NCBI RefSeq assembly: GCF_024721605.1
Contig: NZ_CP102630.1
Coordinates: 1,302,001-1,366,000, forward strand
Source: Sphingomicrobium flavum
GTDB lineage: Bacteria; Pseudomonadota; Alphaproteobacteria; Sphingomonadales; Sphingomonadaceae
Direction of reading: 5' to 3'
DNA: 64,000 nucleotides
Shown here piece by piece: positions 52,604 to 60,889 of this stretch. Made by a program: the position numbers and the translations under genes. The first letter of the stretch is position 1. Each line of letters opens with the position of its first letter. The notes under the pieces were generated by a model. It was not told where the DNA came from. It made no database searches and was given only the letters and a program-made list of their open reading frames with translations.

Positions 52604-54256
52604 GTGGAAGGTATTGGCGGCAATCTTGAGGAGATGAAGCGGGTTCCGCTGGCGACCGAGCATGTCGAAGCCATCCGAGGTATCGCGCGCGAGGTCGACT
52701 ATGGTGCCGGTGACATGGTCGCCGAGGTGGGCGAGCCGCTGGATCGCTTCGTCTATGTGCTCGAGGGCGAGATCGAGGTGGTGAATGCCTATACGGGCGA
52801 GCGGCTGCTGGAAAGTTCTCTCGGGCCGACGCAATTCATGGGCGAAATCTCCTTCCTCAATGCCGGTACGCTGACGCTGCCGATGCGGGCGGCCAAGCCG
52901 ACCAGAACGCTGGAGGCGCCGCGCGAGGCCATGCTCGACCTGATGGCCAAGATTCCGGAATTGTCCGACCATGTCTTGACCATCTTCTCGGCACGGCGGC
53001 GCAAGCAGTATGAGGATAATCGCTCCTCCCTGAAGCTGATCGGTGCGGACAAGGATCCGGCGATCCAGCAGGTGGCGAGCTTCCTGTCGCGCAACCGCAT
53101 CCCTTTCCAGAATTTCGACCTGGACGGCGCGGATGAAGAGAGCGCCGCGATCTGCACTATCGTCGGCCATGAGCCCGCGGTCATTTTCAATGCCGATCAT
53201 GTCGTCGACGAGCCGACGCCGCGCAAGGTGGCGCAATTGCTGGGGCTCGATCTCGACATCTGCACGAAGAGCGATGTCGACGTGCTGATCGTCGGCGGCG
53301 GCCCGGCAGGCGTGGCAGCAGCGGTCTATGCCGGGGCCGAGGGGCTGTCGGCGCTGGTGATCGAGGATGTGGCGATCGGCGGTCAGGCCGGCACCTCGAG
53401 CCGGATCGAAAATTATATGGGCTTTCCCACGGGCATATCGGGCGCCGACCTCACCTATCGCGGGCAGGTGCAGGCGATGAAGTTCGGCACGCGATTCGCC
53501 ATGCCGCGCCGGGTCGAAGCGTTGCGGCATCGCGAAGATGGCGGCTTTTGCGCGACGCTCGACGATGGCGACGAGGTGTGCGCCAGATCGGTGCTGGTGG
53601 CGACGGGAGTGCAATATCGCCGCCTGCCGATCGACCGGCTCGAAGAGTTTGAGGGCGCGGGCATCTATTATGCCGCGACCGAGATGGAAGCACGCTTCTG
53701 CGCGAGCAAGGACGCCATCATCATCGGCGGGGGCAACAGCGCGGGCCAGGCAGCGATGTACCTGTCGCGAACTGCCAGCCATGTCCATGTGCTGATCCGC
53801 GGCGACAGCCTGGCCGACAGCATGTCCTCCTACCTGCGCGAACGGTTGGAGGCAGACCCGGCCATCACCATCCATTACGGCACGCAGGTGCGCGGCCTGC
53901 ACGGGGATACGACGCTTGAGAGCGTCACCGTCAGCACGCCGGAGGGCGAGACGCAGATGCCGTGCGGCGCGCTGTTCATCATGGTCGGTGCAGCGCCCAA
54001 TACGGGCTGGCTGTCGGGGCTGGTCGAGCTTGACGAAAAGGGCTTCGTGAAGACCGGCGACGCTGCCGGGATGCCCTCACCCTACCAGACATCGGCCCCC
54101 GGCATTTTCGCCGTTGGCGATGTGCGCGCGGGCAGCGTCAAACGCGTCGCCAGCGCGGTGGGCGAAGGATCGGTGGTGGTCAGCGCCATCTGGCAATTCG
54201 TCGCCGATCAGGATGCCGACCTGCCCGACGATCCGCCGGGCAGCGCCGACGACTAG
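52604..54256 (+). CDS. Cyclic-nucleotide-binding thioredoxin-reductase-like flavoprotein
   Basis: A 550-residue fusion. Residues 15-130: cNMP-binding domain (VDYGAGDMVAEVGEPLDRFVYVLEGEIEVV, FMGEISFLNAG). Residues 140-220: thioredoxin-fold domain without a CxxC. Residues 225-540: a TrxR-like flavoprotein with FAD motif IVGGGPAGVAAAVYA, NADPH motif IIIGGGNSAGQAAMYL and the FAD-binding GIFAVGDVRAGSVKRVASAVGEG. The position of the TrxR catalytic CATC reads AATE (357-360), so it cannot use that disulfide. GTG start with AGGAG 7 nt upstream. Divergent from the TIR gene, 123 bp apart. Confidence 0.9.
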   Translation: MEGIGGNLEEMKRVPLATEHVEAIRGIAREVDYGAGDMVAEVGEPLDRFVYVLEGEIEVVNAYTGERLLESSLGPTQFMGEISFLNAGTLTLPMRAAKPTRTLEAPREAMLDLMAKIPELSDHVLTIFSARRRKQYEDNRSSLKLIGADKDPAIQQVASFLSRNRIPFQNFDLDGADEESAAICTIVGHEPAVIFNADHVVDEPTPRKVAQLLGLDLDICTKSDVDVLIVGGGPAGVAAAVYAGAEGLSALVIEDVAIGGQAGTSSRIENYMGFPTGISGADLTYRGQVQAMKFGTRFAMPRRVEALRHREDGGFCATLDDGDEVCARSVLVATGVQYRRLPIDRLEEFEGAGIYYAATEMEARFCASKDAIIIGGGNSAGQAAMYLSRTASHVHVLIRGDSLADSMSSYLRERLEADPAITIHYGTQVRGLHGDTTLESVTVSTPEGETQMPCGALFIMVGAAPNTGWLSGLVELDEKGFVKTGDAAGMPSPYQTSAPGIFAVGDVRAGSVKRVASAVGEGSVVVSAIWQFVADQDADLPDDPPGSADD

Positions 54257-54275
54257 GCAAATCGCCGTCCGGGCC

Positions 54276-54303
54276 TTGACTTCGCGCCCGCACATTGTAG
54301 AGA
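54276..54303 (+). promoter_or_regulatory. Candidate promoter for rplJL
   Basis: TTGACT and TAGAGA separated by 16 bp, about 230 bp ahead of rplJ. It looks like the pairs upstream of rplK and tRNA-Trp. Confidence 0.4.
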
Positions 54304-54489
54304 GCGCCCCGACCGCTGCCTTCGGGCGGCGTTCTCGTCCGAGACAGTTGCTGACCATCTGGTCTTAATTTGCAGCCTAGACGGGGAAGAAGACGATACC
54401 GGCGAACGGCCATTTTGCGCCCCTTTTCGCCTGTGTTTGATCCAAGCCCCACGGACATCTGGCACGGAAGGTTTTCTTTCGCGTCATCG

Positions 54490-54511
54490 CCTGCCGGAAT
54501 GGTCCGGCAGG
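54490..54511 (+). promoter_or_regulatory. Hairpin in the rplJ leader, possible L10 autoregulation site
   Basis: A perfect 9-bp stem (CCTGCCGGA and complement) with an ATGG loop, ending 10 bp before the ribosome binding site of rplJ. rplJ leaders are bound by the L10-L12 complex in many bacteria; this is a candidate part of that structure. Confidence 0.5.
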
Positions 54512-54532
54512 TGGAACGATTAGGAGTATGGC

Positions 54533-55039
54533 ATGGATCGTTCGCAAAAAGCGGATCTGGTTGCCGAGCTGAAGAATGTCTTTGCCGAGACCGGCGTGGT
54601 CGTCGTCACCCGTAACCACGGGCTGACTGTCGAGCAGTCGTCGGATCTTCGTGCCAAGATGCGCGACGCCGGTGCCCAGTTCAAGGTTGCGAAGAACCGG
54701 CTCGCCCTGATCGCGCTCGAAGACAGCAAGTACCAGCCGATCAGTGAGTTCCTCACTGGCCCGACGGCGCTTGCCACTTCGTCCGACCCCGTTGCCGCCG
54801 CCAAGGTGGCAGTGGAGTTCGCCAAGGGTAACGAGAAATTCGAAATCATTGGCGGTGCCATGGGCGAAACCGTCCTCGACGTGAACGGGATCAAGGCGCT
54901 CGCCGAACTGCCCTCGCTCGATGAACTGCGCGGCACGCTCGTCGGCCTTATTCAGGCCCCGGCGACCAAGATTGCGCGGATCGCGAAGGAACCGGGTGGC
55001 ATGCTCGCCCGCGTTCTGTCGGCGAAGGCCGCAGCCTAA
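54533..55039 (+). CDS. rplJ: 50S ribosomal protein L10
   Basis: A 168-residue L10: N-terminal 23S-binding domain ([40 protein letters not shown]) and C-terminal helix that carries L12 dimers. L10 with L12 binds its own leader to repress translation. AGGAG lies 6 nt upstream. It is followed by rplL and preceded, unusually, by 8 kb of unrelated genes rather than by rplA. Confidence 0.98.
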   Translation: MDRSQKADLVAELKNVFAETGVVVVTRNHGLTVEQSSDLRAKMRDAGAQFKVAKNRLALIALEDSKYQPISEFLTGPTALATSSDPVAAAKVAVEFAKGNEKFEIIGGAMGETVLDVNGIKALAELPSLDELRGTLVGLIQAPATKIARIAKEPGGMLARVLSAKAAA

Positions 55040-55101
55040 GATTTTTTGGTTCTTACAAACACAAATGAAAAACGGGCGCTGAGCCCATTAGGAGTAGTAA
55101 A

Positions 55102-55476
55102 ATGGCTGATCTGGAAAAGATTGTTGACCAGCTTTCGGAACTGACCGTTCTCGAAGCTGCCGAGCTCGCCAAGATGCTCGAAGATAAGTGGGGCGTTTCC
55201 GCCTCGGCCGCTGTTGCGGTTGCCGGTCCGGCTGCGGGTGGCGCTGCCCCGGCCGCTGAAGAAAAGGACGAATTCGACGTGATCCTCACCGGCGACGGTG
55301 GCAAGAAGATCAACGTCATCAAGGAAGTCCGTGCGATCACCGGCCTGGGTCTTGGCGAAGCCAAGGCACTCGTCGAAGGCGCTCCGAAGGCCCTCAAGGA
55401 AGGTGCTTCGAAGGCCGAAGCCGAAGAAATCAAGGCGAAGATTGAAGAAGCCGGCGGCACCGTCGAGCTCAAGTAA
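55102..55476 (+). CDS. rplL: 50S ribosomal protein L7/L12
   Basis: A 124-residue L12: N-terminal dimer helix [24 protein letters not shown], an Ala/Gly-rich hinge and the C-terminal factor-binding domain ([45 protein letters not shown]). It recruits translation GTPases. An intrinsic terminator follows directly, and the gene after it is not rpoB. Confidence 0.98.
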   Translation: MADLEKIVDQLSELTVLEAAELAKMLEDKWGVSASAAVAVAGPAAGGAAPAAEEKDEFDVILTGDGGKKINVIKEVRAITGLGLGEAKALVEGAPKALKEGASKAEAEEIKAKIEEAGGTVELK

Positions 55477-55524
55477 ATCTTACCCAAGATTTTCGCGGGT
55501 GTCTTGAAGCGCCCGCGGGAAGGA

Positions 55525-55555
55525 AGGGCGGCCCCTCGTGGGTCGCCCTTTTTCT
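55525..55555 (+). terminator. Intrinsic terminator of rplJL
   Basis: An 11-bp stem (55525-55535 with 55541-55551, one G-U pair) followed by T4CTTT. It separates rplL from the GGDEF gene. Confidence 0.9.
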
Positions 55556-55614
55556 TTGCCTTTGCCTCAGCAGTTTAGCGAGATATTCACCTTCGCCGGC
55601 TATGCGTGGCCTCG

Positions 55615-56778
55615 ATGCGTAATATCCTGTTCCCTGCCCATCCCGATGCGGATGTCGAGCGCGAATATGTCCGCGCGATGATCGATCGTGCGGCAAATAG
55701 CTTTGTCGCCAACGCGATCGGCCTGTTGCTGCTCGCTTGCGCCTGCCTCGTCGTACCCTTTGGCAAGACGCTTGCCATCGGGCTGCTGCTGCGCACGCTG
55801 GCGGTCGTCAACAGCGCTTTCAATACCAAGCGGCTGCTGCATGCCGTGCGCACCGATGCCCCACTGGACGGGCCCATCCGGCATTTCACACTGGGAATGG
55901 CCTTTGCCGGCTTCACCTGGGGCCTCTTGCTCTGGTTCATTCCCATTGCCAGCCTGGCCAGCCTTTCGGCGGTGATCGTGCTTCTGATTGTAGCGGTCGG
56001 CGTGACGCTGATCACTGCGGCGTCGGCCCCTGCCCCGAGGGTGATGGTGGCCTTCCAGATCCCCTTCGCGATCACGCTGACGGCATGGCTGGCCAGCATG
56101 GCGGGCAGCTATGGGGTGATGCCGGTTTTCTTCGCTCTGGGATTGTGCGTGGGAACGCTGTCCTTCGGACTTGGCCTGACGCGGCAGGCGCATGAGGCGG
56201 CAAGGACCATGGTCGAAAGTCGCCGCATGGCGGCCGAGCTGGCCGAGGCGAACGAGCGGCTGGAACAGGCGATGGGCGACGTGGATCGCATGGCGCGCCA
56301 TGACATGCTGACCGGCCTGTTGAACCGCCGCTGCTTCGACGAGCAGATGGAGGCCATCATGCTGGCCGGGGAACAGTCAAGCTGGGCGGTGATGCTGATC
56401 GACCTCGATCATTTCAAGGCGATCAACGATAGCGCAGGCCATCATGGCGGCGATGCCGTGCTGCGCGAGACGGGCGGCTTGCTCAGCTGTGTTGCCGATA
56501 CGCTGCCCAAAGGGACGATGGCGGCGCGCGTGGGCGGCGAAGAATTTGCTATCCTTGTCCCGATCGTTCGCGGCGATGCCCTGAAGGATTTCGCCACCAC
56601 CTTGTGCGGTCGTTTTCGTTGTATCGAAGCGCCGCCGGGCTATGGCGGATCGATCAGCGCGTCCATTGGCGTTGCCGACTGGCAGGATGGCGAAGGCGCC
56701 CATCACCTGATGCAGCGCGCCGACCGCGCCCTTTATCGCGCCAAGAATGCCGGCCGCGACCGCGCCATCGCCGCCTGA
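55615..56778 (+). CDS. Membrane diguanylate cyclase (GGDEF)
   Basis: A 387-residue protein with a five- to six-helix membrane domain (residues 20-195), a short coiled linker and a GGDEF domain (residues 215-385) with active site GGEEF in AARVGGEEFAILVP and the substrate-binding MLIDLDHFKAINDSAGHHGGD. The GGEEF form is active in diguanylate cyclases, making cyclic di-GMP. The start is uncertain: ATG at 55615 or a GTG three codons earlier, with no strong ribosome binding site. It begins after the rplL terminator. Confidence 0.9.
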   Translation: MRNILFPAHPDADVEREYVRAMIDRAANSFVANAIGLLLLACACLVVPFGKTLAIGLLLRTLAVVNSAFNTKRLLHAVRTDAPLDGPIRHFTLGMAFAGFTWGLLLWFIPIASLASLSAVIVLLIVAVGVTLITAASAPAPRVMVAFQIPFAITLTAWLASMAGSYGVMPVFFALGLCVGTLSFGLGLTRQAHEAARTMVESRRMAAELAEANERLEQAMGDVDRMARHDMLTGLLNRRCFDEQMEAIMLAGEQSSWAVMLIDLDHFKAINDSAGHHGGDAVLRETGGLLSCVADTLPKGTMAARVGGEEFAILVPIVRGDALKDFATTLCGRFRCIEAPPGYGGSISASIGVADWQDGEGAHHLMQRADRALYRAKNAGRDRAIAA

Positions 56779-56936
56779 GCCGCCTCCGACCCTCGCCTCA
56801 AGCGCCAACCACCGACCAAAGTCCTAGGGCACAAGGTCCATCTATACGGCGAGCCGGCAATGGCCCATTTGTGATCATGCGAGAGCTGCCTGGGGGTGGC
56901 ATTTCGATCGGGGGGTGGGACCAGAGGAGTTTCACC

Positions 56937-57467
56937 ATGACCAAGTGTAAGCTGATTGCCGCCGCGACTGCCGCCGCGGGACTGATGACCATTCCTGCCG
57001 CCGCGCACGATCACAAGATGGCCAAGAAGACCATCGTCGAGACTGCCGTGGCTTCTGACCAGTTCGACACGCTGGAGACCGCCGTCGTGACGGCGGGTCT
57101 TGCCGAGACGCTGTCGGGCGATGGCCCTTTCACCGTGTTCGCGCCGACCGACGATGCATTTGCCAAGCTGCCGGCCGGCACGGTCGATACGCTCTTGCAG
57201 CCTGAAAATCGCGCGCAGCTGACCGACATCCTGACCTATCATGTCGTCGCCGGGCGCTACACGTCGGGCCAGATCGTGGCCGCTGCCAAGAAGAACGGCG
57301 GCACCGCGACGTTGACCACCGTGCAGGGCGGCACGCTGACCGCGATGCTGCACGGCAATGACATCATGCTGCACGACAGCGACAATAATATGATCGGCGT
57401 GGTGAAGGCCAATGTCGCCGCCAAGAATGGCATTATCCATGCCATCGATGGCGTGCTGATGCCGTAA
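56937..57467 (+). CDS. Fasciclin-domain exported protein
   Basis: A 176-residue protein with a signal peptide (to about IPAAA|HD) and one FAS1 domain: TIVETAVASDQFDTLETAVVTAGLAETLSGDGPFTVFAPTDDAFAKLP and the conserved H2-motif end NGIIHAIDGVLMP. FAS1 domains mediate adhesion and matrix contacts; in Mycobacterium similar proteins are regulated by SigK-type ECF systems. AGAGGAG lies 7 nt upstream. A single-gene unit with a terminator behind it. Confidence 0.92.
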   Translation: MTKCKLIAAATAAAGLMTIPAAAHDHKMAKKTIVETAVASDQFDTLETAVVTAGLAETLSGDGPFTVFAPTDDAFAKLPAGTVDTLLQPENRAQLTDILTYHVVAGRYTSGQIVAAAKKNGGTATLTTVQGGTLTAMLHGNDIMLHDSDNNMIGVVKANVAAKNGIIHAIDGVLMP

Positions 57468-57488
57468 GCTTGAACGGCCGTCTTCAGT

Positions 57489-57528
57489 AAGGGCGTCCCC
57501 GGTGACCCGCCGGGGGCACCCTTTTTTT
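57489..57528 (+). terminator. Intrinsic terminator of the fasciclin gene
   Basis: A 14-bp stem with one mismatch (57489-57502 with 57510-57523) and T7. Confidence 0.85.
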
Positions 57529-57645
57529 CGTTAAATTATCGCCGTTCACGACGAGCCGTTACCGCGCGGCGGCAACGCTGCTCGAACTCGCGACAGAAAG
57601 GCTTATAAGAATAAGCAGATGCTGGCGGGACCCACCGCACGGCAC

Positions 57646-57679
57646 GGGGCGGCCCGAACCCCCAGGGGCCGCCCCATTT
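57646..57679 (+). terminator. Unassigned terminator-like hairpin
   Basis: A perfect 10-bp stem (57646-57655 with 57666-57675) followed by ATTTT. No gene upstream of it on either strand within 120 bp except the fasciclin terminator, so it may end a small RNA or be a spacer hairpin. Confidence 0.45.
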
Positions 57680-57759
57680 TCCCTCTCAGCAGGGAAAAAT
57701 CGACCGCGCGAAATCCGGTTTTCATTGCCGAAAATCGGGGCTTTTGGTAGCGTCAGTCG

Positions 57760-58398
57760 ATGTTGATACCCACCACCCTTTTCCCCTTCGCAGCGGCCTT
57801 TGTGGTGCTGTTCGCGATCGCCCTGATGCAGGTGATCGGGCTTGGCGACGTATTCGGCGATGCCGACGCGGATGGCGAGTTCGATATGGACGCGGACGTG
57901 GACGGCCATGCCGGTGCGGTCGAGGGACTGATGAGCTTTCTAGGGATGGGCAAGATGCCCTTCCTGATGTGGCTTTCGCTGCTGCTCTTCCTTTTCTCCT
58001 CGACCGGCTTCATCGGCCAATATGTGATCGAGGGACTGACCGGATCGATGCTGCCGGCCCTGCTCGCCGCGCCGCTGGCGCTGGTTCCGGCGCTGCCGCT
58101 GACCGGCCTGGCCAGTTCGGCGTTCGCTCGCATCCTCCCGCGCGACGAGACGACCGCGATTGCGCGCCAGTCGCTGCTGGGCAAGCGCGGGCATATCGAT
58201 ATCGGCATGGCACGCCGCGGCAGCCCCGCGCGCGCTATCGTCAAGGATATTTACGGCCAGTCACACAATGTGATGGTCGAACCCCATGAAGACGGGGCCA
58301 GCTATGTCGCCGGGGACGAAGTTCTCCTGGTGCGACAGGAAGGCGACCTCTTCTTCGCCATCTCCGACAGTGACCGAAGGCTCGGTACGGTAGGCTGA
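57760..58398 (+). CDS. YqiJ-like membrane protein (OB-fold, NfeD-type)
   Basis: A 212-residue protein with membrane helices at about residues 5-28, 60-80 and 88-115, an acidic loop (VFGDADADGEFDMDADVDGHAG), and a C-terminal beta-domain (ALLG-type start RQSLLGKRGHIDIGM...GDEVLLVRQEG) of the OB-fold NfeD class. In Escherichia coli yqiJ precedes yqiK, a flotillin; the same order is found here, 23 bp from the flotillin gene. The pair likely acts in lipid-domain organisation. Confidence 0.85.
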   Translation: MLIPTTLFPFAAAFVVLFAIALMQVIGLGDVFGDADADGEFDMDADVDGHAGAVEGLMSFLGMGKMPFLMWLSLLLFLFSSTGFIGQYVIEGLTGSMLPALLAAPLALVPALPLTGLASSAFARILPRDETTAIARQSLLGKRGHIDIGMARRGSPARAIVKDIYGQSHNVMVEPHEDGASYVAGDEVLLVRQEGDLFFAISDSDRRLGTVG

Positions 58399-58421
58399 CG
58401 GCCTGTAGTGAAAGGAATGCG

Positions 58422-60134
58422 ATGACCGATCTTGTTTTGTACGGCACTGTTGGCGGCGGGAGTATCCTCCTCCTGCTGATTTTCGGCTGGATTATCGCCA
58501 AGATGTATCTGCGAGCGACCAAGGAAGTCGCCTTCGTGCGGACCGGCATGGGCGGCGAAAAGGTCGTCATGAACGGCGGCGCGATGGTGCTGCCCGTCCT
58601 GCACGAAACCATGCCCGTCAACATGAATACCGTACGGCTTGCGGTCGAACGCAAGAATGCCGACGCGCTGATCACGCTCGACCGATTGCGCATCGACGTG
58701 AAAGCGGAATTCTATGTCCGCGTGCGGCCCGATGCCAATGCGATCGCCATGGCCGCGCAGACGCTGGGCATGCGCACGATGCAGCCCGAAGCGCTGAAAG
58801 ACCTGGTCGAAGGCAAGTTCGTCGACGCGCTGCGCTCGGTCGCGGCGGGGATGAGCATGAACCAGCTGCACGAACAACGCGCGGATTTCGTGCAGAAGGT
58901 GCAGCAGGTCTCGTCCTCCGATCTCGCGATGAACGGTCTGGAACTGGAATCGGTCTCGCTGACCGGTCTCGACCAGACCTCTATCGAGCATTTCAACGCC
59001 AATAACGCGTTCGACGCCGAGGGTTTGACCAAGCTGACCGAGCAGATCGAAGCGCGCAAGAAATTGCGCAACGACATCGAGCAGGACACGCGCGTTCAGA
59101 TGGAAACCAAGAATCTCGAAGCCGACCAGCGCAGCTTCGAGATTAGCCGTGACAATGAATATGCGCGGCTGGAGCAGGAGCGCGCCGTCGAAGTGCGCCG
59201 CGCGGAACAGATGTCCGAAGTCGCGCGCGAACAGGCCAAGCGCGAACAGGAGGCCGAAGGCGCCCGCATCGAGGCCAAGAAGATGGTCGACAGCCAGCAG
59301 ATCGAGGCTGACCGTACCGTCAAGGAAGCCCAGATCGAGCAGCAGCGTTCGATCGAGATTGCGCGCCAGGAACAGCAGATCGCGATCCAGAATAAGAGCC
59401 GCGAAGAAAGCCAGGCCAAGGCCGAAGCCGACGAAGCGCGTGCCAAGGCGGTCGAAGCTGAAGAACGCGTCCTCACCGCCCGTGAGACCGAGATTGCCGA
59501 GCGCGACAAGCGCATTGAGCTGATCGAAGCGGCCAAGCAGGCCGAACGCGACGCCATCCGCATCAAGGTCGATGCCGAGGCTGAAAAGGATGCGGCGATG
59601 AACCGCGCCGAAGCGATGAAGCGCGAAGCCGAGGGTGAGGCCGAAGCCGAAAAGCTGCGCGCCGAAGCTGCCCGCATCCGCTTCGAGGTAGAAGCGGCGG
59701 GCCAGCAGGCGATCAACGAGGCGGCCAATATCCTGTCGTCCGAACAGATCAGCCTGAAGATGAAGCTGGCGCTGCTCGACGTGCTGCCCACGGTGGTGCG
59801 CGAAAGCGCCAAGCCGATGGAAGCCATCGACAGCATCAAGATCGTCAAGGTTGACGGTCTGACCGGCGCAGGCTCGGGCGGCGGCAAGGGCGTGACGCAG
59901 GGCAGCAATGGCCTGGCGCAGGACGCCGTGGCCGCAGCGCTCGCCTATCGCGCGCAGGCGCCGATGATCGACGGGCTGATGAAGGAGCTCGGCATGTCGG
60001 GCGGCACGCTCGACGGGCTGTCGGCGCCGATGGTGCCCGAGGCTCACGAACCGCTGGAGGCCGAAGAGGAGGCGGACGAAACGCCCGCCATCGAAAAGCC
60101 CAAGGCGAAGGACAAGGGCGACAAGGCCGAATAG
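58422..60134 (+). CDS. Flotillin family protein (YqiK-like)
   Basis: A 570-residue flotillin: an N-terminal membrane helix (about residues 9-31), a PHB/SPFH domain (about 35-200) and a long charged coiled coil (about 205-440; many repeats of the type EARIEAKKMVDSQQIEADRTV and KRIELIEAAKQAERDAIRI), and an acidic tail. Flotillins oligomerise on membranes and organise lipid microdomains. It is coupled to the YqiJ-like gene and followed by a terminator. AAAGGA precedes the ATG. Confidence 0.95.
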   Translation: MTDLVLYGTVGGGSILLLLIFGWIIAKMYLRATKEVAFVRTGMGGEKVVMNGGAMVLPVLHETMPVNMNTVRLAVERKNADALITLDRLRIDVKAEFYVRVRPDANAIAMAAQTLGMRTMQPEALKDLVEGKFVDALRSVAAGMSMNQLHEQRADFVQKVQQVSSSDLAMNGLELESVSLTGLDQTSIEHFNANNAFDAEGLTKLTEQIEARKKLRNDIEQDTRVQMETKNLEADQRSFEISRDNEYARLEQERAVEVRRAEQMSEVAREQAKREQEAEGARIEAKKMVDSQQIEADRTVKEAQIEQQRSIEIARQEQQIAIQNKSREESQAKAEADEARAKAVEAEERVLTARETEIAERDKRIELIEAAKQAERDAIRIKVDAEAEKDAAMNRAEAMKREAEGEAEAEKLRAEAARIRFEVEAAGQQAINEAANILSSEQISLKMKLALLDVLPTVVRESAKPMEAIDSIKIVKVDGLTGAGSGGGKGVTQGSNGLAQDAVAAALAYRAQAPMIDGLMKELGMSGGTLDGLSAPMVPEAHEPLEAEEEADETPAIEKPKAKDKGDKAE

Positions 60135-60153
60135 GCCAGCCTGACCCAAAGAT

Positions 60154-60186
60154 GGGGAGCGCCGGGCGACTGGCGCTCCCCTTTTT
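60154..60186 (+). terminator. Intrinsic terminator of the flotillin operon
   Basis: A perfect 10-bp stem (GGGGAGCGCC at 60154-60163 and complement at 60172-60181) followed by T5. Confidence 0.92.
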
Positions 60187-60253
60187 CGATGGGCCTTCCT
60201 GTTCCTGGCCGCCCGCGCTAGGATGGCGGGGCAAGGGCGAATTTGGGGGTGTC

Positions 60254-60889
60254 ATGCGCGCGGGCCGCTTATTTCTGAAGCTGACGCTTTATTACCTGCT
60301 GGTGACCGGCCTGGTGCTGGGGATCAGCGCGGTCTATCCGCCCTTCCAGCAATTGCTGCCCATCGGCGGCGCCGAGGCGCTGATCGGCGGGCCGTCGGAC
60401 GATCCCTTCGACAGTATCGAAATCGGCGCGACGCGCGTGGGCAACCTTGTCGAAAGCATCGCCTGGCTCGCCATCGCGGTCACCGGCGCATTGCTCACCA
60501 TCCTGCCGGTCAGCTGGACCTATATGGCCTGCCGCGTGCGCAAGGATTATGACCAGTCGCTGGTCGAGACCATCATCATCCTGCCGATCGCGGTCACCGC
60601 AATCGTCGTCATCGTTCACAATTCGCTGGCGCTGGCCTTCTCGCTCGCCGGGATCGTGGGCGGGGTGCGTTTTCGCAATACGCTCAAAAGCTCGGGCGAT
60701 GCGCTGTTCATCCTGCTGGCCATCGGCATCGGGCTGTCGGCAGGGATCGGCGCCATCGAAATCGCGCTCGTGATGAGCATCTTCTTCAACTATGCCTTCC
60801 TCGCCTTGTGGACGAGCGATTATGGCGCGGTGGACGGCGCGCGCCGCTATATGCGCGACCATCATGCCAATGTGCCGGACGAAGAATGA
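60254..60889 (+). CDS. DUF4956 membrane protein
   Basis: A 211-residue protein with about four to five membrane helices (residues 8-28, 72-95, 117-135 and 150-185) and the DUF4956 motif ETIIILPIAVTAIVVIVHNSLALAFSLAGIVGGVRFRNTLKSSGD. DUF4956 genes often sit beside CotH-like kinase or polyphosphate-polymerase genes; a CotH-like gene is two genes away here. The ATG at 60254 has GGGGGT upstream; its stop overlaps the next start as ATGA. Confidence 0.88.
   Translation: MRAGRLFLKLTLYYLLVTGLVLGISAVYPPFQQLLPIGGAEALIGGPSDDPFDSIEIGATRVGNLVESIAWLAIAVTGALLTILPVSWTYMACRVRKDYDQSLVETIIILPIAVTAIVVIVHNSLALAFSLAGIVGGVRFRNTLKSSGDALFILLAIGIGLSAGIGAIEIALVMSIFFNYAFLALWTSDYGAVDGARRYMRDHHANVPDEE

Noticed and set aside
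52481-53902. Extension of the TIR gene frame to 53902 on the minus strand
   Set aside because: It would be antisense to the flavoprotein gene; the protein in this part is a shadow and the TIR domain starts at 52480.
56937-57467. Fasciclin gene as a member of the ECF sigma regulon at 38.7 kb
   Set aside because: It is 17 kb away and nothing in its upstream sequence links it to the sigma locus; only the mycobacterial SigK analogy suggests it.
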